Source: Patescibacteria group bacterium (lineage in GTDB: Bacteria > Patescibacteriota > Gracilibacteria > UBA1369). Taken from it: a stretch of 5,022 nt of DNA. The notes under the pieces were generated by a model, which was not told the origin of the DNA, searched no databases, and saw nothing but the letters and a program-made list of their open reading frames with translations. Location of the stretch: positions 1 to 5,022 of the forward strand of contig JAHJEW010000065.1 in the NCBI GenBank assembly GCA_018825335.1, given 5' to 3'. The position numbers and the translations under genes were made by a program. Positions 1 to 5,022 of the stretch are shown in pieces. Within the stretch, counting starts at the first letter, position 1; each line of letters begins with the position of its first letter.

Positions 1-1068
1 AAGGAACACGGCGACACACTGCCGGAAACGCGCGAGAAGCTGGCTTTTAAGGCTTTTTCCAGGACTTATCAGTACGATGAAGCGATTGAGCATTATTTCA
101 GGGGCCGCCTTGGGGAGGCGGAGCTTCTGAATCTGCACTACGAAAAGGTGTGCAGCCTGCGATATGGGGAAAATCCACACCAGAAGGCGGCCTTTTTCCG
201 CAATCCGTTAAATGAGGACGCGAACATTACCAACGCCAAAGTGCTGCAGGGCAAGCAGCTTTCCTTTAACAACCTGGTGGACGGCGACAGCGCGCTGGAG
301 CTTGTAAAGGAGTTTAAGCGGCCCACCGTTGCCGTCATCAAGCATAATAATCCCTGTGGAGTGGCATCCGCCGAAACAATCCTTGAAGCTTTCGAGCTTG
401 CTTACCTGGTTGATCCGATGTCATCTTTTGGCGGTGTTATAGCCATGAATCGGGACTGCAACAAGAGTATTGTTGATTCTATTCTGAAAAAAAAGTGGTT
501 TGTGGAAATCATTATTGCGCCTCATTTTGATGAGGATGCGCTGAAACTGCTAAAGAAAAAAGAAAATCTGCGACTGCTTGAAGTCGGGGAACTGAAACTG
601 GACAAGAACCGCCGCGATATCAAGAAAGTCGCTGGCGGCATTCTTATTCAGACTCATGATACTTATCAGGTACAGGAAAAAGATCTTAAAGTTGTGAGCA
701 AACTTCAGCCCACTCCTGAGCAGATTCAGGGGATGCTTTTCGCGACCAGGATTGTAAAGCACGTAAAGTCCAACGCGATTGTGTTGGCCAAAGGCGAAAC
801 AGTTATGGGAATCGGCGCGGGGCAGATGTCGCGCGTGGATGCGGTGCATCTTGCATGCTACAAGGCCGGTCCGGAGCGGTCCAACGGCTGCGTGATGGCT
901 TCGGACGCGTTTTTTCCTTTTGCGGACGGTATTGAACTGGCCGCGCAAAATGGAGTTAAGGCTGTAATTCAGCCGGGCGGTTCAATCCGCGATGAAGAAG
1001 TCATAAAGCGCGTCGATGAACTTGGAATGGTAATGGTGTTTACGGGGACGCGTTTTTTCAGGCATTAA
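1..1068 (+). CDS. purH: Bifunctional purine biosynthesis protein PurH (AICAR formyltransferase / IMP cyclohydrolase), C-terminal 355 residues; 5' end outside window
   Basis: The frame is open from base 1 and stops with TAA at 1066-1068. It gives 355 residues of a protein that is usually 510-530 long, so about 155-170 N-terminal residues (the IMP cyclohydrolase, MGS-like domain) lie upstream. What is visible is the linker and the whole AICAR transformylase domain, which transfers a formyl group from 10-formyl-tetrahydrofolate to AICAR to make FAICAR in the cytoplasm. Family landmarks in order are LRYGENPHQKA, the catalytic Lys-His pair in VIKHNNPCGVA (Lys codon 340-342, His 343-345), FGGVIA, IVKHVKSNAIVLAKG (second Lys at 766-768), GAGQMSRV, SDAFFPF, IQPGGSIRDE and the terminal GTRFFRH. 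The last motif is RHFRH or RHFKH in many bacteria. A GTG at 148 falls inside conserved sequence and is not the start. All expected motifs are present and there is no frameshift, so the enzyme looks active. uppP follows after 9 bases. Confidence 0.96.
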   Translation, partial: KEHGDTLPETREKLAFKAFSRTYQYDEAIEHYFRGRLGEAELLNLHYEKVCSLRYGENPHQKAAFFRNPLNEDANITNAKVLQGKQLSFNNLVDGDSALELVKEFKRPTVAVIKHNNPCGVASAETILEAFELAYLVDPMSSFGGVIAMNRDCNKSIVDSILKKKWFVEIIIAPHFDEDALKLLKKKENLRLLEVGELKLDKNRRDIKKVAGGILIQTHDTYQVQEKDLKVVSKLQPTPEQIQGMLFATRIVKHVKSNAIVLAKGETVMGIGAGQMSRVDAVHLACYKAGPERSNGCVMASDAFFPFADGIELAAQNGVKAVIQPGGSIRDEEVIKRVDELGMVMVFTGTRFFRH

Positions 1069-1077
1069 AGTATTAGC

Positions 1078-1878
1078 ATGGACATAGGGTACGCGCTACT
1101 TCTGGGTGTTTTGCAGGGAGTTACGGAATTTCTGCCGATTTCTTCTTCCGGTCATCTTGTTCTGGGGGAAAGTCTGTTTCATTTGCAGGTGGCGGATTTG
1201 CAGAGTTTCGATATTGCTGTGCATTTTGGGACGCTGCTGGCGATTTTCGTTTATTTCCGCAAAAATATCGGGCGGCTTCTGGTTGCCCTCGGCGGGATTC
1301 TGGCCCGCAAGCATGTTGAGAAAGAGGATAAATCTTTGATAGGATATTTACTTGTTGGCACAGTGCCGGCAGTACTGGTCGGTCTGTTTTTCGGTGATTT
1401 TATAGAGGAAGGTTTTCGCGGCGCAAAGTCGGTTGCTGTGATGCTTCTGGTTGTGGCCGTGTTTTTTGTGGTTGCTGAGTATATTAAAAAACGGCGGAAG
1501 GAAGCAAAAATCGGACTGGTGCAGGCGGTAGTTATCGGCTGCGTGCAGGCGATTGCTATCATCCCCGGAATTTCGCGCTCGGGTTCAACTATTGGGGCGG
1601 GGCTTTTGCAGGGTGTGGATCGTGAAGAAGCTGCGCGGTTTTCTTTTCTTTTGGGAGCCGTCGCGATTAGCGCGGCGACCGCTTTATCGTTGTATAAAGC
1701 CTCAAAAGGGCTGCTGGTATTGCCATCGATGGAAGTCCTGGGTATAGGGATTGTTGGTTCTTTTATTGCGGGATATTTATCTGTTTCTTTTCTGATGAAG
1801 TTTCTTAAGTCTCATACGCTTCATATTTTTTCGGCGTATTTGCTTGTGCTGTCTTTTGTTGTTCTTCTTTTTGTATAA
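1078..1878 (+). CDS. uppP: Undecaprenyl-diphosphate phosphatase UppP (BacA family)
   Basis: This 266-residue integral membrane protein has the usual family length (about 265-280). It removes one phosphate from undecaprenyl diphosphate at the membrane and so regenerates the C55 carrier for peptidoglycan and other wall polymers. Overexpression in this family gives bacitracin resistance. Both signature regions are present. Near the N-terminus the (E/Q)xxxE motif is Gln13-Glu17, followed by FLPISSSGHL with the conserved His26. In the second half PGISRSGST (residues 163-171) carries the catalytic Arg167, followed by an LLGA-type helix. Most of the rest is hydrophobic, consistent with about seven or eight membrane segments; the charged stretch around residues 75-90 (HVEKEDK) is a likely loop. 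The ATG at 1078 lies 9 bases after purH and puts the first motif at the expected position, but no good ribosome binding site precedes it. It is probably cotranscribed with purH. No functional link to the purine genes is apparent. Confidence 0.96.
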   Translation: MDIGYALLLGVLQGVTEFLPISSSGHLVLGESLFHLQVADLQSFDIAVHFGTLLAIFVYFRKNIGRLLVALGGILARKHVEKEDKSLIGYLLVGTVPAVLVGLFFGDFIEEGFRGAKSVAVMLLVVAVFFVVAEYIKKRRKEAKIGLVQAVVIGCVQAIAIIPGISRSGSTIGAGLLQGVDREEAARFSFLLGAVAISAATALSLYKASKGLLVLPSMEVLGIGIVGSFIAGYLSVSFLMKFLKSHTLHIFSAYLLVLSFVVLLFV

Positions 1879-1896
1879 GGAAAAGAGATTTTTCCT
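1878..1896 (+). other. Small inverted repeat at the uppP stop codon
   Basis: AGGAAAA (1878-1884) pairs perfectly with TTTTCCT (1890-1896) across a 5-base loop and overlaps the last base of the uppP stop codon. It sits in the longest spacer of the purine gene string (44 bases). The stem is AT-rich and no T-run follows, so it does not look like a classical intrinsic terminator. It could be a weak attenuating or mRNA-processing hairpin between uppP and purP, or chance. Confidence 0.3.
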
Positions 1897-1922
1897 GGAC
1901 AAGGGCCAATATTAGTGGTTCA

Positions 1923-2990
1923 ATGCTAAAAAGCTTTGAAGCCAAAATTATGGGAAATATTTCCGAATACGCGATTGCCACACTTGGGAGCCACACTGCT
2001 CTCCAGATACTTCGGGGCGCCAAAGATGAAGGTTTTAAAACGATTTGCATCTGTCAAAAGGGCCAGGATAAGCTATATGAAAGCTATAAAGTGGCCGACG
2101 AGATTATTCTGGTCGACTCTTTTAAGGATTTTTTCCAGGTTGAGGATCAGTTAATTCAAAAGAATGCCATTTTAATTCCGCACGGCTCTTTTGTAAGCTA
2201 TCTTGGCTGGGAAAAAATCCAGGATATTAAGGTTATGCATTATGGCACAAAGGGTATTCTGGAATGGGAATCGGACAGAACCAAAGAGCGTGAGTGGCTT
2301 ACCTCCGCGGGTCTTCGGCTACCGAAAATTTTCAAAACACCCGGTGATATAGACAGAGCGGTCATTATAAAGTTCCACGGCGCCAAAGGTGGCAAGGGCT
2401 ATTTCATCGCCAATTCGCCGGAAGAATTTTATGAAAGAATCCAGGAATATTCGGGCGACGATGGTTACGTTATTCAGGAATACATAGTCGGAGTTCCGGT
2501 TTACACGCATTATTTCTATTCGCCAATCACGCAGGAGCTGGAGATTATGAGCTTTGACAAGAGGTATGAATCGAACGCGGACTCCATCGGCCGAATCGCC
2601 GCGAAAGACCAGATCGATGTCGGGATCCGCACCAGCTACACAATTACCGGAAATATTCCTTTGGTGCTGCGTGAATCCATGCTGCCGGATGTTTTTGAGA
2701 TGGGGGAAAATGTTGTGAAGGAATCACGAAAACTTTCGAATTCCCTGACCGGAGAAAAGCTTACAAAAGGGCTTTATGGGCCTTTCTGCCTTGAGGCGAT
2801 TGTCGATCCCGACCTGCGATTTTATGTTTTTGAAATTTCGGCGAGAATCGTTGCCGGTACCAATCCATACATTAACGGCTCACCTTACACATGGCTTAAA
2901 TATAATGAACCCATGAGCACCGGCAGGCGGCTGGCGCGCGATTTGAAAGAGGCGATAGAATCGGATAGACTGCAGGAAGTACTTGGTTAA
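1923..2990 (+). CDS. purP: Formate-dependent AICAR ligase PurP (FAICAR synthetase), canonical type
   Basis: This 355-residue protein is close to the length of the characterised Methanocaldococcus jannaschii enzyme (361). PurP is an ATP-grasp enzyme that makes FAICAR from AICAR, formate and ATP, replacing the folate-dependent step of PurH; it is typical of archaea. From remembered family sequence the match is extensive: ATLGSHT with the AICAR-contacting His24, PHGSF (86-90) with the substrate-site Ser89, EWESDR (114-119), the ATP-site glycine loop GAKGGKGYF (153-161), EYIVG (186-190), YFYSP, DKRYESN (212-218), the ITGNIP segment (241-246) followed by RES, GPFCLE (286-291), and the metal-site Glu304 in FEISAR. 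The ATG at 1923 leaves 17 residues before ATLGSHT, about as in archaeal homologues; Met10 (1950) would be a shorter alternative. There is no ribosome binding site in the 44-base spacer. All key residues are intact, so activity is expected. A divergent paralogue follows after 12 bases. Its presence beside purH suggests horizontal acquisition from archaea or an old lineage-specific trait. Confidence 0.93.
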   Translation: MLKSFEAKIMGNISEYAIATLGSHTALQILRGAKDEGFKTICICQKGQDKLYESYKVADEIILVDSFKDFFQVEDQLIQKNAILIPHGSFVSYLGWEKIQDIKVMHYGTKGILEWESDRTKEREWLTSAGLRLPKIFKTPGDIDRAVIIKFHGAKGGKGYFIANSPEEFYERIQEYSGDDGYVIQEYIVGVPVYTHYFYSPITQELEIMSFDKRYESNADSIGRIAAKDQIDVGIRTSYTITGNIPLVLRESMLPDVFEMGENVVKESRKLSNSLTGEKLTKGLYGPFCLEAIVDPDLRFYVFEISARIVAGTNPYINGSPYTWLKYNEPMSTGRRLARDLKEAIESDRLQEVLG

Positions 2991-3002
2991 CTTTTCAACA
3001 AC

Positions 3003-4178
3003 ATGCCGGCAATTTCGCATCAACACATTCTTGAGATTCTGAATAAATACGACAAGAATAATATTACCATTGGTGTTTTAGGTGGTCATAGCGGGCTGGA
3101 TGTTTGTCACGGCGCAAAGAAGTATGGTTTTAAAACGGTGGCGGTATGCCAAAAAGGGCGTGAAAATACTTATTCAAAATATTTTTATTCGAAACCGGAT
3201 TACGACGTTGTTCCGGGCCAGCTTGAGCCGTGGCATGCCACAAAAGGGTGCGTGGATGAGGTTATTATGGTGGATAAGTTTGCTGACGTGGCTACGCCGA
3301 AGGTGCAGGAGCAGCTTAGGGCCATGAATACCATTTTCATTCATAACAGATATTTTTGGGTTTATTGTGATTTTAAAGCGATTGAAAGTGATTTTCTGGT
3401 TCCGATTTTCGGCACGCGCGATATGCTGCGTCTTGAGGAGCGCGACGTTGAGCGCAATCAGTACTGGCTTCTGGAGCAAGCAGGAATCCGTTTTCCAAAA
3501 ATATATGACACACCCGATTCGATTGACCGGATGGTGATGGTGAAAGTGAATGAGGCGGAAAGGAGCTACGAAAGGGCTTTCTTTGTGGCTTTTGGCAAGG
3601 CCGATTATGAAAAGAAGGCGGGTGAATTGCTGGATAAAGGTGTAATCAATAAGGAGGGTCTGGACAAGGCGGTAATTGAAGAGTTTGTTGTAGGGGCTCA
3701 TGTGAATTTCAATTTCTTTTACTCCCCTCTGGACGACGAACTGGAGCTGATGGGAACGGATATGCGCAGGCAGACAAATCTGGACGGATTTTTGCGGATG
3801 ACGGCCGATCAGCAGCTGGAGGCTTTAAAACACATGAAACCGAGCATGGTTGAAAACGGACACAGCGCCTGCACAATCAAGGAATCGCTTGTGGAAAAGG
3901 CTTTCGAAGTTGGAGAGAAATTCGTAAAACTTACAAGAGAAGAGAACCCGCCCGGAATTATTGGTCCGTTCGCGCTTCAGGGAGCCGTAACGGCAGAAAA
4001 AGGCCGCGAGGAGATTGTGATTTTTGACGTCAGCATGCGCATTCCCGGCTCTCCGGGGACGCGCTACACGCCATATTCCGGATATTTGTACGGCGAAAGT
4101 TTAAGTTATGGTGAAAGGATTGCCATGGAGGTGAGGAAGGCGCTGAAAGAGGATGGGCTGGAGCAGTTGGTGACTTAG
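3003..4178 (+). CDS. Divergent PurP-family ATP-grasp paralogue (PurP2-like), function uncertain
   Basis: This 391-residue protein is homologous end to end with the preceding PurP: LGGHSG (26-31) replaces LGSHT, GFKTVAVCQKGR (42-53) matches GFKTICICQKGQ, VPIFGTRDMLRLEER (133-147) matches the region before the ATP-grasp domain, EEFVVG (226-231), FFYSPL, DMRRQTN (253-259) replaces DKRYESN, KES (293-295) replaces RES, and GPFALQ (321-326) replaces GPFCLE. It carries about 25 extra residues after the QKG motif (roughly 60-84, FYSKPDYDVV through KGC). Notable losses: the PHGSF serine motif reads HNRYF (114-118), the glycine-rich ATP loop is NEAERSYERAFF (183-194) with no glycine, and the metal-site FEISAR is FDVSMR, with Asp342 for Glu. 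Archaea often carry two PurP types. This one resembles the second type, whose role is poorly defined. It could be a regulatory or partner subunit of PurP, or an ATP-grasp ligase on another substrate. The ATG at 3003 has no clear ribosome binding site. Confidence 0.85.
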   Translation: MPAISHQHILEILNKYDKNNITIGVLGGHSGLDVCHGAKKYGFKTVAVCQKGRENTYSKYFYSKPDYDVVPGQLEPWHATKGCVDEVIMVDKFADVATPKVQEQLRAMNTIFIHNRYFWVYCDFKAIESDFLVPIFGTRDMLRLEERDVERNQYWLLEQAGIRFPKIYDTPDSIDRMVMVKVNEAERSYERAFFVAFGKADYEKKAGELLDKGVINKEGLDKAVIEEFVVGAHVNFNFFYSPLDDELELMGTDMRRQTNLDGFLRMTADQQLEALKHMKPSMVENGHSACTIKESLVEKAFEVGEKFVKLTREENPPGIIGPFALQGAVTAEKGREEIVIFDVSMRIPGSPGTRYTPYSGYLYGESLSYGERIAMEVRKALKEDGLEQLVT

Positions 4179-4189
4179 AGTTTTAATAA

Positions 4190-4735
4190 ATGGATAATAC
4201 AAATCTACTAAAGGGATTAATAAGTAGAAAGATAATACTGCTTATTTTGTTGGGCCCCATAGTTTTAACTGCCCTGCTTCTGTTGGTTTCAGCAATTTTC
4301 TTTAACAATGAAGAAGCAATAATTGGGTATTTAGAGAATCTGAACAATAATCCGGATAATACAAAGTTATTCTTCCTGGCATTCAGTTATGCGGTTTATG
4401 GTCTCATCTTACTTTTTTTTATTGCGGTGATTTTTTTCATTTTCAAAAACGCGGGAAATAAGCATAAAGCACTAATGGCTCATGGTAAGCGCGATTATTG
4501 CAAGATCAGAATAGTTGAAAATATTCATTATAAAGACGATGATGGAAAAATGATCGAATATAAAAATGTATACATTACAACACCTCTTGGGAAAGGCGGA
4601 GTATACCGATTCCCAATAACTGAGGATGTAGAAGAAGGCGATGAATTATTTATCGTTTATCACCCGGTTGATCCTAAATATTTCAATATTGCCTATAAAA
4701 ACGGCAAGACTGTAATCAGAAAGAAAGCTTCTTGA
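4190..4735 (+). CDS. Two-helix membrane protein with a C-terminal soluble domain (DUF3592-like), unknown function
   Basis: This is a hypothetical protein of 181 residues. A short basic N-terminus is followed by a hydrophobic helix at about 14-38 (KIILLILLGPIVLTALLLL...), a polar asparagine-rich loop at about 39-58 (NNEEAIIGYLENLNNNPDN), a second helix at about 60-85 ending FFIFK, and then a hydrophilic, probably beta-rich domain at about 100-170. Charge placement puts the N- and C-termini in the cytoplasm and the loop outside. The C-terminal pattern, a strand followed by a D-D-G-K turn (117-120), then EEGDELFIVYHPVDPKYF (148-165), resembles the end of DUF3592-type domains, which have a 'G-x-x-V-x-V-x-Y-x-P-x-x-P' tail. 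This is recognition by pattern only. The ATG at 4190 lies 11 bases after the PurP paralogue without a ribosome binding site. G+C is about 35% in sampled stretches, lower than in the purine genes, so it may be a recent neighbour rather than a functional partner. Confidence 0.75.
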   Translation: MDNTNLLKGLISRKIILLILLGPIVLTALLLLVSAIFFNNEEAIIGYLENLNNNPDNTKLFFLAFSYAVYGLILLFFIAVIFFIFKNAGNKHKALMAHGKRDYCKIRIVENIHYKDDDGKMIEYKNVYITTPLGKGGVYRFPITEDVEEGDELFIVYHPVDPKYFNIAYKNGKTVIRKKAS

Positions 4736-4749
4736 ACCGAGATGCGGGC

Positions 4750-4769
4750 TACTTGGCCCGGGCCAAGTA
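4750..4769. repeat. Perfect 20-base palindrome
   Basis: TACTTGGCCCGGGCCAAGTA is its own reverse complement over all 20 bases, with no spacer. It starts 15 bases after the stop of the membrane-protein gene. As RNA it would form a strong GC-rich hairpin on either strand with a minimal loop. No T-run follows on either side, so it is not a textbook terminator. It does sit between two convergent reading frames, where a bidirectional stop signal is useful. The right half, GGGCCAAGTA, recurs with one change as GGGCCAACTA at 4857-4866. A protein-binding palindrome is the alternative. Confidence 0.7.
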
Positions 4770-4783
4770 CACCTGTGGAGGCA

Positions 4784-4804
4784 AGCCGTAATTCGGCTGT
4801 CGTT
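4784..4804 (+). terminator. Weak candidate intrinsic terminator
   Basis: AGCCG (4784-4788) pairs with CGGCT (4794-4798) around a TAATT loop, and GTCGTTTTG follows, with a run of four T. The stem is short and the T-run is interrupted by GTCG, so this is weak. Its position, about 50 bases downstream of the membrane-protein stop, is where the end of the operon is expected. CGGCTGT (4794-4800) can instead pair with ACAGCCG (4827-4833), so two folds compete. Confidence 0.3.
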
Positions 4805-4811
4805 TTGTTGA

Positions 4812-4845
4812 TTGGTGTGCGCGCGCACAGCCGCGAGTGCGCCAA
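4812..4845. repeat. GC-rich stem-loop containing a perfect 14-base palindrome
   Basis: TGTGCGCGCGCACA at 4816-4829 is a perfect 14-base palindrome. A longer alternative fold pairs 4812-4825 with 4832-4845 (TTGG with CCAA at the base) around a 6-base loop. It has 13 of 14 positions paired as RNA on the + strand, three of them G-U wobbles, with a G-A mismatch at 4821/4836. The alternating purine-pyrimidine run GTGCGCGCGCAC is also Z-DNA-prone. Mutually exclusive pairings are possible with 4794-4800. No function can be assigned. Confidence 0.5.
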
Positions 4846-4846
4846 C

Positions 4847-4876
4847 ATTTGATGTAGGGCCAACTAGACGTCAAAT
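4847..4876. repeat. Stem-loop at the edge of the GC-rich island
   Basis: ATTTGATGT (4847-4855) pairs with ACGTCAAAT (4868-4876) over nine positions, one of them G-U, around a 12-base loop (4856-4867). The loop holds most of GGGCCAACTA, a one-mismatch copy of the right half of the 20-base palindrome at 4750-4769. It lies directly after the preceding stem-loop with one base between them. No T-run follows on either strand. Confidence 0.45.
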
Positions 4877-4887
4877 AATTGGGCTCA

Positions 4888-5022
4888 TTAAACTCTTTGG
4901 GTAAAAATCTCAGTAAGAATTGAGAAAGGAAGAAGACAAAACATAAGCCTTTTTGCGAATCTTTCAACATTGCGAATACCACAATGCAAGCGTTTCATTG
5001 TCTCAAAACGACTGTGTAAAGC
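4888..5022 (-). CDS. Possible C-terminal tail of a DDE transposase (ISL3-like?), 5' end beyond window
   Basis: On the minus strand the frame is open from base 5022 to TAA (4888-4890) and gives 44 residues with no start inside the window needed. The tail reads SRFETMKRLHCGIRNVERF followed by AKRLMFCLLPFSIL and ends TQRV. The spacing T-x-K-R-x(3)-G-x-R-N-x-E-x-F-x(2)-R-x-L is like the C-terminal end of ISL3-family transposases (pattern 'IKTIKRxAYGxRNFExFRLRxL'), where the last helix follows the catalytic glutamate, which would lie outside this window. The match is from memory and covers only about 25 residues, so the family is uncertain. The gene would run convergent to the operon. The stop lies in GGGCTCATTAAACTCTTT (4881-4898), where an inverted-repeat end could sit. 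It could be an intact element's end, a remnant, or chance coding similarity. Confidence 0.45.
   Translation of the reverse strand, partial: ALHSRFETMKRLHCGIRNVERFAKRLMFCLLPFSILTEIFTQRV

Noticed and set aside
148..150. GTG as the start of a 306-residue PurH
   Set aside because: The frame is open to base 1 and the upstream 49 codons read as normal PurH linker sequence, so this is an internal valine codon of a gene cut by the window edge.
550..948. Long antisense frames opposite purH, uppP and the PurP paralogue (for example 550-948, 1251-1562, 3174-3701)
   Set aside because: Each lies wholly opposite a confidently identified gene and has no recognisable protein features.
4742..4852. Small + strand frame of 36 codons in the GC-rich island
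   Set aside because: It has an ATG 7 bases after the previous stop, but no ribosome binding site and no recognisable product, and its sequence is dominated by the inverted repeats.
4750..4876. CRISPR array, tRNA or integron attC site in the repeats
   Set aside because: The inverted repeats differ from each other and are not regularly spaced. No cloverleaf could be drawn on either strand, and no attC core sites were found.
4953..4977. Direct repeat TTGCGAAT (4953-4960 and 4970-4977) and the small hairpin 4908-4925
   Set aside because: Both are short, lie in the possible transposase tail and are within what AT-rich sequence produces by chance.
4749..4982. Minus-strand 77-codon frame, ending in GLPPQVYLARAK
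   Set aside because: The tail faintly recalls the end of an IS3-type transposase, but its first half is hydrophobic and unlike any family I know, it overlaps the better-supported tail frame at 4888-5022, and its end is dictated by the palindrome. I treat it as chance.

Overview
The window suggests a bacterium with peptidoglycan: it carries the undecaprenyl-diphosphate phosphatase UppP and a bacterial-type PurH. It also encodes two archaeal-type PurP proteins. Short spacers, the absence of a clear Shine-Dalgarno sequence before any of the four visible starts, and PurP in a bacterial context together hint at a candidate-phyla lineage such as Patescibacteria (CPR). That placement is inference. 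An archaeon is not formally excluded, since some archaea have UppP-like and PurH proteins.

Layout. Positions 1-4735 hold five genes, all on the + strand, with gaps of 9, 44, 12 and 11 bases: the C-terminal two thirds of purH (cut by the window start), uppP, a canonical purP, a divergent purP paralogue, and a small two-helix membrane protein of unknown function. The last gene is noticeably AT-richer (about 35% G+C in sampled stretches) than the purine genes. Downstream, 4741-4860 is an abrupt GC-rich island (72 of 120 bases G or C) packed with inverted repeats, including perfect 20-base and 14-base palindromes. It is followed by AT-rich DNA whose minus strand is open from the window end to a stop at 4888-4890. 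That frame encodes 44 residues resembling the C-terminal tail of a DDE transposase, perhaps ISL3-like, so the right edge is probably a mobile-element boundary.

How the genes fit together. PurH and PurP both formylate AICAR to FAICAR, the penultimate step of IMP synthesis. PurH uses 10-formyl-tetrahydrofolate and then closes the ring with its N-terminal domain (outside the window). PurP uses formate plus ATP and needs no folate. Having both chemistries in one gene string is the main point of interest. The second PurP-like protein keeps the fold's landmarks but has lost the glycine-rich ATP-site loop and the signature residues around the substrate site. It may therefore be a partner subunit or an enzyme with another substrate. 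UppP recycles the C55 lipid carrier for cell-wall synthesis and has no evident link to purines.
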